Assembly: GCF_008704995.1 (NCBI RefSeq)
Contig: NZ_CP023747.1
Location: forward strand, 5,177,501 to 5,241,500
Length of the DNA: 64,000 nucleotides
Direction of reading: 5' to 3'
From: Streptomyces nodosus
Lineage (GTDB): Bacteria > Actinomycetota > Actinomycetes > Streptomycetales > Streptomycetaceae
A program made the translations under genes and the position numbers. Positions 53,548-62,509 of this stretch are shown here, piece after piece (position 1 is the first letter of the stretch; the number at the start of each line of letters is the position of its first letter). Under the pieces are notes generated by a model. The model had not been told where the DNA came from and made no database searches. It saw nothing but the letters and a program-made list of their open reading frames with translations.

Positions 53548-55788
53548 GTGGCAGCCCTTGCACGCTGGTGTGTTCGCCACCGCCTCGTCGCCGTTCTGCT
53601 CTGGCTGATCGCCTTCGGTGGGGTCGGTGCCGCCGCGGCCGTCACGGGTTCCGCCTACTCCACCGACTACGGGGTGCCCGGCACCGAGTCCAGCCGCGCC
53701 GCCCAGCTCCTCCACCAGGGGTTCCCCGGCCTCGGCGGGGAGAGCGACACCGTCGTCTGGCGCACCACGCCCGGCACGGTGACCGCCGCAGACGTCGAGC
53801 AGACGATGACCCGCACCCTGGACCGGATCGCCGAACTGCCCGGCGTGGCCTCGGTGACCAGCCCCTACCAGGGTGGCGACCAGGCCCGGATCAGCGCGGA
53901 CGGCCACACCGCGTACGCCACGGTCACCTTCCAGGGGCAGCTCGGGGACATCGGGAAGAACGAGGCCCGGGCCCTCGTCGACACCGCCCGGTCCGCCGGG
54001 ACCGACGGTCTGAAGGTCGCTCTCGGCGGCAACGCCGTCGGGTCCATCGAGTCACAGGGCGGCCATCTCGCCGAGATCGTCGGAGTGGCCGTCGCCGCCG
54101 TGGTCCTCTTCCTCGCCTTCGGCTCGCTCGCCGCCTCCCTGCTGCCCATCGCCACCGCGCTGATCGGGGTGGGCACCGCCTACTTCGGCATCGGGCTGCT
54201 GGGACACGCGATGACCGTCGCCGACTTCGCGCCCATGCTCGGCCTGCTGATCGGGCTCGGAGTGGGCATCGACTACGCGCTGTTCATCGTGACCAGACAC
54301 CGCCGGAGCCTGAAGCGCGGCGTCCCCGTGGACCAGGCCGCGGTGGGCGCCGTCACCACCACCGGACGGGCCGTGGTCTTCGCGGGCGCGACCGTGTGCA
54401 TCGCCTTGCTGGGCCTGCTGATCCTTCGGCTGAGCTTCCTCAACGGGGTCGCGATCGCCGCCTGTCTGACGGTCCTGCTCACCGTCGCGGCCTCCGTGAC
54501 CCTGCTGCCCGCCCTGCTCTCCTTCATCGGCCCCCGCGCCCTCAGCAGGCGCGAGCGCCGACGACTGGCCGAGCACGGACCCGAACCCGAGGTGCCCACC
54601 GGGTTCGCCGCCCGCTGGTCGGCGTTCGTCGAACGCCATCCCAAGAAGCTCGGCGCGGTCGCCGTGGCCGTCATGGCCCTGCTGGCGCTGCCCACCCTCT
54701 CCCTCCATCTGGGCACCTCCGACCAGGGCAACGACCCGAAGTCCTCCACCACCCGGCAGGCGTACGACCTCCTCGCCCAGGGCTTCGGGCCCGGCGTCAA
54801 CGGCCCGCTCACCCTGGTCACCCGGGTCGGCGGCGCCGAGGACAAGCTGGCGCTCGACAACCTCGACACCACGCTCGCCGCCACCCGGGGAGTCGCCTCG
54901 GTGACCCCGGCGACCTACAACAGCGCGGGGGACGCGGCGTACCTCACCGTCGTACCCGACTTCGCCCCGCAGTCCCAGGCGACCAGCGAGCTGGTGAGCC
55001 GACTGCGCTCCGAGGTCCTGCCGGCCGCGGAGAAGGGCACCACCCTGGACCTGTCCGTGGGCGGGGTGACCGCGACCTACGACGACTTCGCCCATGTGAT
55101 CGTCGGAAAACTGCCGCTGTTCGTGAGCGTGGTGATCAGCCTGGGCAGTGTGCTGCTGCTACTCGCCTTCCGGTCCCTCGGCATCCCGCTGAAGTCCGCC
55201 GTGATGAACGTCGCCGCCGTCGCCTCCGCGTTCGGCGTGGTGGTCGCGATCTTCCAGTGGGGCTGGGGCAGCGAACTGCTGGGGCTCGGCCGGGCCGGAC
55301 CGATCGAGCCCTTCCTCCCCGTGATCATGGTCTCGGTGCTCTTCGGGCTCTCCATGGACTATCAGGTGTTCCTGGTCAGCCGCATGTACGAGGAGTGGCG
55401 GGAGACCGGCGACAACCGCAGGGCGGTCCGCGTCGGCCTCGCCGAGACCGGCCGGGTGATCAACTCGGCGGCCGTCATCATGATCTCCGTCTTCCTCGCC
55501 TTCGTGCTCAGCGGCGACCGGGTGATCGCCATGTTCGGCATCGCGCTCGCCGCCGCCGTCGCCCTGGACGCCTTCGTCCTGCGTACGCTGCTGGTCCCCG
55601 CCCTGATGCATCTGCTCGGCGGCGCCAACTGGTGGCTGCCGTCCTGGCTGGACCGCCGGCTGCCGCGCCTCAGCATCGAGCCGCCTCAGTGCCGTGCGAC
55701 CATTCCGGGGCAGCGCGAGGACGAGACCGCGCTGGTGGACGCATGGGCGAAGGAGCGACGGACGGATGTACGCGATATCCCTGGGTGA
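53548..55788 (+). CDS. MMPL-family RND transporter
   Basis: 746-aa inner-membrane transporter with the twofold RND layout: helix 1 (LVAVLLWLIAFGGVGAAAAV), a large external domain, helices 2-6 (about 170-345, including GLLIGLGVGIDYALFIVTRHR), then helix 7 (LGAVAVAVMALLALPTL), a second external domain and helices 8-12 (VSVLFGLSMDYQVFLVSRMYEEW). The paired D-Y motifs in GIDYALF and SMDYQVF are the proton-relay sites. Cargo is probably a lipid or secondary metabolite. GTG 53548 has AGGGAG 7 nt upstream and gives an N terminus directly ahead of helix 1; the frame is open to 53449. No TetR regulator is adjacent. Confidence 0.93.
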   Translation: MAALARWCVRHRLVAVLLWLIAFGGVGAAAAVTGSAYSTDYGVPGTESSRAAQLLHQGFPGLGGESDTVVWRTTPGTVTAADVEQTMTRTLDRIAELPGVASVTSPYQGGDQARISADGHTAYATVTFQGQLGDIGKNEARALVDTARSAGTDGLKVALGGNAVGSIESQGGHLAEIVGVAVAAVVLFLAFGSLAASLLPIATALIGVGTAYFGIGLLGHAMTVADFAPMLGLLIGLGVGIDYALFIVTRHRRSLKRGVPVDQAAVGAVTTTGRAVVFAGATVCIALLGLLILRLSFLNGVAIAACLTVLLTVAASVTLLPALLSFIGPRALSRRERRRLAEHGPEPEVPTGFAARWSAFVERHPKKLGAVAVAVMALLALPTLSLHLGTSDQGNDPKSSTTRQAYDLLAQGFGPGVNGPLTLVTRVGGAEDKLALDNLDTTLAATRGVASVTPATYNSAGDAAYLTVVPDFAPQSQATSELVSRLRSEVLPAAEKGTTLDLSVGGVTATYDDFAHVIVGKLPLFVSVVISLGSVLLLLAFRSLGIPLKSAVMNVAAVASAFGVVVAIFQWGWGSELLGLGRAGPIEPFLPVIMVSVLFGLSMDYQVFLVSRMYEEWRETGDNRRAVRVGLAETGRVINSAAVIMISVFLAFVLSGDRVIAMFGIALAAAVALDAFVLRTLLVPALMHLLGGANWWLPSWLDRRLPRLSIEPPQCRATIPGQREDETALVDAWAKERRTDVRDIPG

Positions 55789-56341
55789 CGACGGAGCCGT
55801 ACTGCGGCCGCTGGAGCCGTGGCACGCCGAGGAGTTCCTGGCGCATCTCGACCGGGGGCGGGACTTCATCAACGAGCACATCCCGTTCGGGGCCGCCGCC
55901 AGGGACGTCGAGTCCGCCCGGAAAGTCCTCCGGACCTACGCCGACAAGCGCGCCGCCGACGACGGGGGCCTGCACGGGCTGTGGCTGGACGGGAAGCTGG
56001 TCGGCGGGGTGCTCTTCCGTGTCTTCGACGCCGCGGGCGGCAACTGCGAGGTCGGCTGCTGGCTGGAGCCCGCCGCGACCGGGCGGGGACTGGTCACGCG
56101 CGCGATGCGGGTGCTCATCGACTGGGCGGTCGAGGAACGCGGCATTCACCGGGTGGAGTGGCACGCCTCGTCGGCGAACACCGCGAGCGTCAAGGTGGCC
56201 CGGCGGCTGGGCCTGACCCTGGACGGAGTGCTCAGGGAGAGCTTTCTGTACCGGGGAGTGCGCCAGAACACCGAGGTGTGGTCGGTGCTCGCCCCCGAAT
56301 GGCGGGCGGCTCGCGCCGGGCGCCCGCACGACGCGCGTTAA
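55766..56341 (+). CDS. RimJ/RimL-like N-acetyltransferase
   Basis: 191-aa GNAT enzyme. Starts AISLGDDGAVLRPLEPWHAE, a RimJ/L-type opening; GCWLEPAATGRGLVTRAMRVL is the acetyl-CoA-binding region; HRVEWHASSANTASVKVARR and GVLRESFLYRG complete the fold. Likely acetylates a protein N terminus or small amine. ATG 55766 lies within the last 23 bp of the MMPL gene, with GAAGGAG upstream, so the two are translationally linked. Confidence 0.9.
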   Translation: MYAISLGDDGAVLRPLEPWHAEEFLAHLDRGRDFINEHIPFGAAARDVESARKVLRTYADKRAADDGGLHGLWLDGKLVGGVLFRVFDAAGGNCEVGCWLEPAATGRGLVTRAMRVLIDWAVEERGIHRVEWHASSANTASVKVARRLGLTLDGVLRESFLYRGVRQNTEVWSVLAPEWRAARAGRPHDAR

Positions 56342-56363
56342 GGGACCTCTCAGACAGCGTCCG

Positions 56364-56369
56364 TACCGT
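56364..56369 (+). promoter_or_regulatory. Candidate -10 box, leaderless start
   Basis: TACCGT ends 7 nt before ATG 56377. Confidence 0.35.
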
Positions 56370-56376
56370 GCGAGGC

Positions 56377-57018
56377 ATGGAAACCAAGGCAGTGGACGAG
56401 GCCGGGCCCGGAACCGGAGCCGAGACGACGAACGGCAAGGAGAACGAGGAGAGGACCGAGGCCGCAGAGGCCGCCGAGGCCACGGAGACCCGGACGGAGG
56501 CGGCCCGCGACGAGGTGCCGGCCGGGGAGGCCCACGACGAGGAATCGGCCGTGGAGCACTCGGCCGAGGCCGCGGAGGTCCCGGCCGAGGACGGCTCCGA
56601 GGAGGCCGTGACGGAGGGCCCGTCCGGAGTGGGCCAGGGAGCCGGCGCGGTGGTCTCCGCCGGGCTCGGCATCGTCTCCCTGACCGGCGGCTGGATCTCC
56701 GGGGTGGCCTCAGCCCGGGAGACCCTCGTGGGACAGCTGCACACCTCGACGTCCTCGGCGAGCGTCGCCGAGCAGATCAAGATGGTGTACGGCAACGCCT
56801 GGCAGGCCACCGCGCTGTGGGGCGGTCTGTTCGCTCTGGCCGCGCTGCTGGTGGGGGCCGTGGTGCTGGTCCGCCCGGTGTTCGGCGCGCCGGGGAAGCC
56901 GCAGGTCCCCTGGGTGAAGTCGGTCGCCTGGGGCGGAATGGCCCTGGGCGCCGTCGGGCTGGTCCTGGCCGTCCTCAAGTACACCGACGTCCTGCTCGGA
57001 CTGCCGTCCGTCGGCTGA
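56377..57018 (+). CDS. Acidic membrane protein of unknown function
   Basis: 213 aa. Residues 1-85 are a low-complexity Glu/Ala/Thr-rich acidic segment without aromatic residues; then a hydrophobic Gly-rich stretch (GAGAVVSAGLGIVSLTGGWI, about 88-107), an exposed segment, and two transmembrane helices (ALWGGLFALAALLVGAVVLV, about 147-167, and VAWGGMALGAVGLVLAVL, about 185-203). No named domain recognised. The acidic part is probably disordered and cytoplasmic. Gene-like codon use. Separate from the preceding GNAT gene by 35 bp. Confidence 0.78.
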   Translation: METKAVDEAGPGTGAETTNGKENEERTEAAEAAEATETRTEAARDEVPAGEAHDEESAVEHSAEAAEVPAEDGSEEAVTEGPSGVGQGAGAVVSAGLGIVSLTGGWISGVASARETLVGQLHTSTSSASVAEQIKMVYGNAWQATALWGGLFALAALLVGAVVLVRPVFGAPGKPQVPWVKSVAWGGMALGAVGLVLAVLKYTDVLLGLPSVG

Positions 57019-57181
57019 ACCGGGGCGCACCCGGCCCGGGACCCCCGGGCACCGGGCCGTACGGCCGTACGGCGGGTCCTTAGGGAGTGCCAGGGGCCTG
57101 CCGAGGGCTTCTAAGGCCCGGCACCCCCGGGGAAGATGCGGAACTCTCCCGATGTGGCGGACCCGCCTGGGAGAGGAAGGT

Positions 57182-57208
57182 CGAGGCATCGCGGAAAGCG
57201 ATGCCTCG
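57182..57208 (+). other. 11-bp hairpin before a 62-aa gene
   Basis: CGAGGCATCGC / GCGATGCCTCG with a GGAAA loop, perfect, ending 25 nt before the ATG at 57234 and just upstream of its ribosome site. It could be a terminator for upstream transcription or a 5' leader structure. Confidence 0.6.
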
Positions 57209-57233
57209 AACCGAACTCTCCGGGGGACATGCC

Positions 57234-57422
57234 ATGTTGTTCGCCTATGAACTCCACCAGATCCGTTCCACCCAACTGATCCGTGAGGCGGAGCGCTTCC
57301 GGCTCCGCCGCGAGGTGCTGCGCGAGCGCCGCGCCGCCCGTAGGGTCCACGGAGAACCCGGAGCCGAGGGCGACGCCCCGCGCCGCTCCCGGAACCGGCC
57401 CCCCTTCGCCCGCGCCGCATGA
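57234..57422 (+). CDS. Small conserved basic protein
   Basis: 62 aa: opens LFAYELHQIRSTQLIREAER, then an Arg-rich helix (RLRREVLRERRAARR) and a polar tail. I recall similar small proteins across Streptomyces without assigned function. Highly charged amphipathic helix, no membrane segment. CGGGGGA precedes the ATG by about 8 nt. Confidence 0.65.
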   Translation: MLFAYELHQIRSTQLIREAERFRLRREVLRERRAARRVHGEPGAEGDAPRRSRNRPPFARAA

Positions 57423-57844
57423 ATGCGCGCCCGGGGGCGTACGGCGAGCCGGACGCCCCGCACCGGGAGGACGGCCGCACGGGGGTCGGCCGCCCGCGGT
57501 CCCCGAAGACCGAGCCGGGCGCCCCTCTCGCGCCGAGTGCCCCTCGCGCGTCGAACGCGCCGATCATGCCGAGAAAAGCGCGTGCCGCGGAGGCCGCCCC
57601 GGCCTCGGCCCGGGCCCCGGCTCCGGCCCCGGCCCCGGATCAGGACCGGGGACGGGACCGGGTCCGGAGCCGGACTCTGGCCCTGGCACCGGACCCGGGC
57701 CGCGGGAAGTCCCGGCCCCCGGCCCGGCAGCCGCCGGCTGCCGGGCGCGGGGCCCGGGATCCCGGGGCGAGGGCCCTCGTGGGCGGTGTCCGGGACGCGA
57801 TAATAAGTGCCGCGTCGTCGGCGGCCCATGGGATCCTCTCAGGC
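57423..57844 (+). other. Low-complexity G+C-rich region before the LuxR-family gene
   Basis: Open in several frames on both strands but repetitive: 57600-57730 alternates GGCCCC, GGCTCC and GGACCGGG blocks, translating to Pro/Ala or Gly/Pro strings. No ribosome site or conserved motif. A short A+T patch, CGATAATAAG (57798-57807), about 40 nt before GTG 57845, may be the -10 of the regulator gene. Confidence 0.55.
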
Positions 57845-60800
57845 GTGGAGACCAGGTCTGTGAGTCCCGTATTCGTCGGTCGCGCCGATGAGCTGGGGGT
57901 GTTGCAGGACACGCTCGCCGGTGCCACCCGCGGCGAGCCGCAGGCGCTGCTCGTCGGCGGTGAGGCGGGGGTCGGCAAGACCAGGCTGATCGAGGAGTTC
58001 GCCGCGTCGGCGGCCCGTGCGGACGCCGCCGTCGCACTCGGCGGCTGTGTCGAGATCGGCGCCGAGGGGCTTCCATTCGCGCCCTTCTCCAGCGCACTGC
58101 GCGCCCTGCGCCGCCTGCTCCCCGAGGAGTTCGCCGAGGCCGCCGCCGGGCAGGAGGAGGAGCTGGCCCGGCTGCTGCCCGAGCTGGGCGAGGCGCGCCG
58201 CGGGCCCCGGGGCGACGAGGCGGGCATGGCCCGGCTCTTCGAGCTGACCGCGCGTCTGCTGGAGCGGGTCGCCGCCCGCCGTACCGTCGTCCTCGTCCTG
58301 GAGGACCTGCACTGGGCCGATGCCTCCACCCGCAATCTCCTCGCCTATCTGCTGCGCACCCTGCGCACCGGCCGGCTGGTGGTCCTCGCCAGTTACCGGT
58401 CCGACGACATCCACCGCCGCCATCCGCTGCGCCCCCTCCTCGCCGAGCTCGACCGGCTGCGCACGGTCCGCCGGATCGAGCTCGGCCGGTTCAACCGTGC
58501 CGAGGTCGAACGCCAGATCGCCGGCATCATCGCCGCCGAACCCGACCCGGCCCGGGTCGACGACATCTTCGCCCGCTCGGACGGCAACGCCTTCTTCGTG
58601 GAGGAGCTGGCGGTGGTCGTCCACGAGGGCGGCTGCCAGGGACTCACCGACTCCCTGCGCGACCTTCTCCTCGTCCGCGTCGAACGACTGCCGGAGGCCG
58701 CGCAGCGGGTCGCCCGGATCGTCGCCGAGGGCGGCTCGACCGTGGAGCACCGCCTGCTCGCGGCCGTCGCCGGGCTCGCCGAGGAGGATCTCATCGAGAC
58801 CCTGCGCGCCGCCGTCGGCGCCAACCTCCTGCTGGCCACGCCCGACGGGGACGGCTACCACTTCCGCCACTCCTTGGTCCGCGAGGCCGTCAGCGACGAT
58901 CTGCTGCCCGGTGAGCGCTCCCGGATCAACCGGCGGTACGCGCAGGCCCTCGAGGCCGAGCCCACCCTCGTACCGGCCGATCAGCGCGCCGCCCGGCTGG
59001 CCAGCTACTGGTACCACGCGCATGACGCGGCCAAGGCCCTGCCCGCCGTCCTCGACGCCGCCGTCGAGGCCCGTCGCCGGCATGCCCACGCCGAGCGACT
59101 GCGGCTGCTGGAGCGGGCGATGGAGCTGTGGGACGTCGCCCCCGGCGCCGTACGGGCCGCGCTGCGCCCCGTCGACTACGCCGAGGTGTATCCGGCCTGC
59201 GGCTGCGATCCGGCCACCACACCCCTGCGCTATCTCGACCTGATGGCCGAGGCGGCCGTCGCGGGCCGGCTGAGCGGGGAGCGGGAACGGGCCCTGAAGA
59301 TCACCAAGCGGGCCCTGCGCCTCCTGGAGGAGGAGCAGGACCTTCCCGCGGTTTCCTCGTCGTGCAGCGGCACGGGGGACCCCCTCCGCGCCGCCTGGTT
59401 CTGGGTGCAGCGCTCCCGGCTGATGCAGAACACGGCGCGCGGGGACGGCTGGCGGGAACTGGGCACCGCACAGGAGCTCGTGCGCGGGCTGCCCCCGTCC
59501 GAGGTGCACGCCGAGGTGCTCGCGGCGGTCGCCAACTGGTCGATGCTGCATGTACCGGGCCCCGAGGCGCTGTCGGCCGCCGAGCGGGCCGTCGAGTACG
59601 CGCGCATGATGGGCGCCCGTGACATCGAGTTCAACGCCCGCCTCACCCTGGGCGGTCTGCTGGTCGACGCGGGGGACATCGACGCCGGGCTCGCACGGAT
59701 GTACGAGGTCAAGGAGCAGGCGGCGGACCTCGGCTACACCTGTGTGACGGGCCGTGTCCATGTGAATCTGCCGTCCCATCTGGAGGGCATCGGCCGCTCC
59801 CGCGACGCCGTCGAGGTGCTCAGGGAGGGGCTCGGCCTCACCCGGAAGCTGGGCCTGGCGGACAACGAGGCCTGGGTGTGGGGCAATCTCGGCGAGTCCC
59901 TCTACTCCTTGGGCTGCTGGGACGAGGCCGCCGAGGCCGGGACCGCCTCGGAGCGCGTCGGCCAGAGCGCCAAGCCCCGTGGCTTCCGCGCCACGATCCA
60001 TGCGACTCTTGCGCTCGCCCGCGGCGACCTGCCCGAGGCGGGTCGCCAGCTGGTCGCCGCACGCGAGTACTTCGGCAGCCATGACGCCATGCCGCAGCAC
60101 GAGCTGAAGCTGGTGCGCCTCGCCGTCGGGATCGCCGCCGAGGAGGGCCGCCTCGACGACGCCCGGGCCGCCCTCGAGGGAGCTCTGACCATGGGCTTCC
60201 CTCCGGGCACCCATCGCTACGGCTGGCCCCTGCTGCGGGCGGCGGCCGGTGCCGAGGCCGACGCCCTCGAACGGCCCGCCGCCGAGCCGGGCCGTGCCGG
60301 GGCCCTGGAGCGCATCCGCACGTCCGCCAAGAGGCTCGCGACCAGGGTGCCGGTGTGGCAGGCGTACGAACTGTGGGTCCGCGCGGAACTGCGGCGTGCC
60401 GAGGGCCGTGACACTCCGGAGGACTGGAGCGAGACGGTGACCGCCTTCGAGGCCCTGGACCGCCCGTACGACCTGGCCCGCGTCCGGTATCGCCTCGCCG
60501 CCCGGCTGCTGGCCACCGGGGGCGGCGAGGAGGCGCGCGAGCGGGCCACCGAGTTGCTGCGGCTCGCCGGTACGGTCGCCGGCCACCTCGGCGCCCGGCC
60601 GCTCGCCGGGGCGGTCGCCCGGCTCGCCCAGCGGGCCCGTCTCACACCGACGCGCGACCAGGAGCCCGCCGTGCTCGATCCGGCCGAGTCCCTGGGGCTC
60701 ACCCACCGGGAGCGGGATGTGCTCCGACTGGTCGCGGCCGGCCGCAGCAACCGGCAGATAGCCGAGGAACTGTTCATCTCCCCGAAGACGGCCAGCGTCC

Positions 60801-60916
60801 ACGTCTCGAACATCCTGGCGAAGCTGGGCGTCTCGGGCCGGGGGGAGGCCGCGGCACTGGCCCACCGGCTGCGGCTGTTCCCGTCGGACCCCTCCGCCGT
60901 CCCCACCGCGCGCTGA
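57845..60916 (+). CDS. Large LuxR-family ATPase regulator (LAL/MalT-like)
   Basis: 1023-aa regulator. N-terminal AAA/ATPase domain: VFVGRADELGVLQ, Walker A GGEAGVGKTR (about residue 41) and Walker B VLVLEDLHWAD. A long helical TPR-like sensor region follows (about 350-940), and a LuxR helix-turn-helix closes it: LTHRERDVLRLVAAGRSNRQ and EELFISPKTASVHVSNIL. These ATP-dependent regulators activate nearby or distant genes on an unknown signal. GTG 57845 (ETRSVSPVFVG...) chosen; GTG 57860 is as good. The frame extends upstream to 57419 through low-complexity DNA, which I regard as noncoding. Confidence 0.9.
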   Translation: METRSVSPVFVGRADELGVLQDTLAGATRGEPQALLVGGEAGVGKTRLIEEFAASAARADAAVALGGCVEIGAEGLPFAPFSSALRALRRLLPEEFAEAAAGQEEELARLLPELGEARRGPRGDEAGMARLFELTARLLERVAARRTVVLVLEDLHWADASTRNLLAYLLRTLRTGRLVVLASYRSDDIHRRHPLRPLLAELDRLRTVRRIELGRFNRAEVERQIAGIIAAEPDPARVDDIFARSDGNAFFVEELAVVVHEGGCQGLTDSLRDLLLVRVERLPEAAQRVARIVAEGGSTVEHRLLAAVAGLAEEDLIETLRAAVGANLLLATPDGDGYHFRHSLVREAVSDDLLPGERSRINRRYAQALEAEPTLVPADQRAARLASYWYHAHDAAKALPAVLDAAVEARRRHAHAERLRLLERAMELWDVAPGAVRAALRPVDYAEVYPACGCDPATTPLRYLDLMAEAAVAGRLSGERERALKITKRALRLLEEEQDLPAVSSSCSGTGDPLRAAWFWVQRSRLMQNTARGDGWRELGTAQELVRGLPPSEVHAEVLAAVANWSMLHVPGPEALSAAERAVEYARMMGARDIEFNARLTLGGLLVDAGDIDAGLARMYEVKEQAADLGYTCVTGRVHVNLPSHLEGIGRSRDAVEVLREGLGLTRKLGLADNEAWVWGNLGESLYSLGCWDEAAEAGTASERVGQSAKPRGFRATIHATLALARGDLPEAGRQLVAAREYFGSHDAMPQHELKLVRLAVGIAAEEGRLDDARAALEGALTMGFPPGTHRYGWPLLRAAAGAEADALERPAAEPGRAGALERIRTSAKRLATRVPVWQAYELWVRAELRRAEGRDTPEDWSETVTAFEALDRPYDLARVRYRLAARLLATGGGEEARERATELLRLAGTVAGHLGARPLAGAVARLAQRARLTPTRDQEPAVLDPAESLGLTHRERDVLRLVAAGRSNRQIAEELFISPKTASVHVSNILAKLGVSGRGEAAALAHRLRLFPSDPSAVPTAR

Positions 60917-60998
60917 GCCCTGCGCGGAGCGGGCCTCGGGTCCTGCGCCGGCCGGGACCCCCGCCCGCCGGGACCTGTGCCGTGCGCCGGCCGAGTCC

Positions 60999-61004
60999 TA
61001 CGCT
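60999..61004 (+). promoter_or_regulatory. Candidate -10 box of the 67-aa gene
   Basis: TACGCT lies 28 nt before GTG 61033, leaving room for a short leader that includes GAGGAGG. Confidence 0.3.
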
Positions 61005-61032
61005 GTCAGGGAGCGATGCCGAGGAGGCACCC

Positions 61033-61236
61033 GTGTTCAGCATGTTCGACGAACTGTTCGCACCGGGGCGCACCCACACCCAGGACGAGCGCAACCGCCT
61101 GGAACTGACCCGGCAGGACGTCACGGACGGCGCCCCGGGCGGCGGCCCGATCGACCTGGATTCCGGCACGGTGGTCATACGTCTGCCGGAGGACGGTCCC
61201 GCCGGTCCGGGAACCCGCGGGACCGGCGGGGACTGA
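61033..61236 (+). CDS. Small conserved protein
   Basis: 67 aa: FSMFDELFAPGRTHTQDERN and RLELTRQDVTDGAPGGGPID, then DLDSGTVVIRLP and a Gly/Pro tail. The GTG start has GAGGAGG at ideal spacing, one of the best ribosome sites in the window. I believe this is the short soluble family listed as DUF6191 but am not certain. Unknown function. Ends 16 bp from the convergent sugar dehydrogenase gene. Confidence 0.75.
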   Translation: MFSMFDELFAPGRTHTQDERNRLELTRQDVTDGAPGGGPIDLDSGTVVIRLPEDGPAGPGTRGTGGD

Positions 61237-61252
61237 GCCGGGCCGCGCCGCC

Positions 61253-62410
61253 CTACGACACCTCCACCTCGAGGATCCGGTCGTCGTTCCCGGCCGGCTT
61301 GCCCCGGCCGTCGGTGTTGCTGGTCACCAGCCACAGCCTGGTGCCGCCCGCCGCGACCACCGTGCGCAGCCGGCCGTACTCGCCCTTCAGGAACGCCTGC
61401 GGGGGCGCGGAGACCTCGGTGCCCTTCAACGGGATCCGCCACAACCGCTGCCCGCGCAGGCCCGCCATCCACAGGGAGCCCTCGGCGTAGGCGATCCCGC
61501 TGGGGGAGGCCGCGTCGGTGTGCCACTGGGCGATCGGGTCGTGGTACGTGGTGCCGGACGTCTTCCCCTCGGCGCGCGGCCAGCCGTAGTTGTCGCCGGG
61601 CTTGACGGCGTTCAGCTCGTCCCAGGTGTCCTGGCCGAACTCGGAGGCGAACAGCCGCTGTCTGTCGTCCCAGGCGAGGCCCTGGACATTGCGATGACCG
61701 TAGGTGTAGACGGGCGAGTCGCCGAAGGGGTTGCCGGGCGCGGGCTCGCCGTCCGGGGTCATGCGCAGGATCTTGCCGCCCAGCCCGTCACGGTCCTGGG
61801 CCGGTGTCCGGTCACCCGACTCGCCCGTGCCCGCGTACAGCATCCGGTCCGGGCCGAACGCGATCCTGCCGCCGTTGTGGATCATTCCCTTGGGGATGCC
61901 GCGGAAGACCGTGCTCGGCGCGCCCAACTGCCCGCCCGCCGGTTTCCTGGGGTCGTACAGCATCCGCACGATGCGGTTGTCGGACTCGGTGGTGAGATAG
62001 GCGTAGACCAGGCGGTCCGAGGCGTAGTCGGGGGAGAGGGCGATGCCCAGCAGCCCGCCCTCGCCGGCCGCCGAGACACCGGGCACCGTGCCCAGCACCG
62101 TCTTCTTCCCGGTCTTCTCGTCCACCCGGGTGATGGTCCCGTCGTCCCGGGAGGAGACCAGCAGTCCGCCCTCGGGCAGCGGGGCGAGGCCCCAGGGGGT
62201 CCTGAGACCCTCGGCGACCGTACGGACCACCCGGACCGAGCCCTCGGCCGGTGGGGTCGGCTCGGCGGTCCGGCCGGGGGAGGCCGTCCCCGACGCCGTA
62301 CCGGCCGGGGCGCGGTCTCTGCCCGCCTCCGGGGTGCCGCCACCGGAGGAGCAGCCCGCCAGCAGAAGCACGGCCGCGGCCAACACGGCCCCGGCAGCTC
62401 GACGTTGCAC
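61253..62410 (-). CDS. PQQ-dependent sugar dehydrogenase-like lipoprotein
   Basis: 385-aa lipoprotein (signal peptide with lipobox LLLAGC, then a Pro/Thr/Ala linker) carrying a six-bladed glucose/sorbosone dehydrogenase propeller: EGLRTPWGLAPLPEGGLLVS, GEGGLLGIALSPDY, IHNGGRIAFGPDRMLYAGTG, YGHRNVQGLAWDD, ASEFGQDTWDELN and PGDNYGWPRAEG. Relatives such as E. coli YliI (Asd) oxidise aldose sugars using PQQ in the periplasm; Streptomyces may lack PQQ synthesis, so the cofactor is uncertain. GTG 62410 chosen as it sits directly ahead of the basic start of the signal peptide (QRRAAG). Confidence 0.87.
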   Translation of the reverse strand: MQRRAAGAVLAAAVLLLAGCSSGGGTPEAGRDRAPAGTASGTASPGRTAEPTPPAEGSVRVVRTVAEGLRTPWGLAPLPEGGLLVSSRDDGTITRVDEKTGKKTVLGTVPGVSAAGEGGLLGIALSPDYASDRLVYAYLTTESDNRIVRMLYDPRKPAGGQLGAPSTVFRGIPKGMIHNGGRIAFGPDRMLYAGTGESGDRTPAQDRDGLGGKILRMTPDGEPAPGNPFGDSPVYTYGHRNVQGLAWDDRQRLFASEFGQDTWDELNAVKPGDNYGWPRAEGKTSGTTYHDPIAQWHTDAASPSGIAYAEGSLWMAGLRGQRLWRIPLKGTEVSAPPQAFLKGEYGRLRTVVAAGGTRLWLVTSNTDGRGKPAGNDDRILEVEVS

Positions 62411-62509
62411 GATCCTGGTCCCTTCGACGTGGGCTTCCTGCTTTACCACATCGGGCGCCCGGCGATTCCTCGTCGTCCGGAACGGCGCCACCGGAGGGGC
62501 CCCGGGCGG

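Noticed and set aside
57419..57844. N-terminal extension of the LuxR-family regulator.
   Set aside because: Low-complexity Pro/Ala/Arg translation without conserved sequence, and a likely promoter lies inside it.
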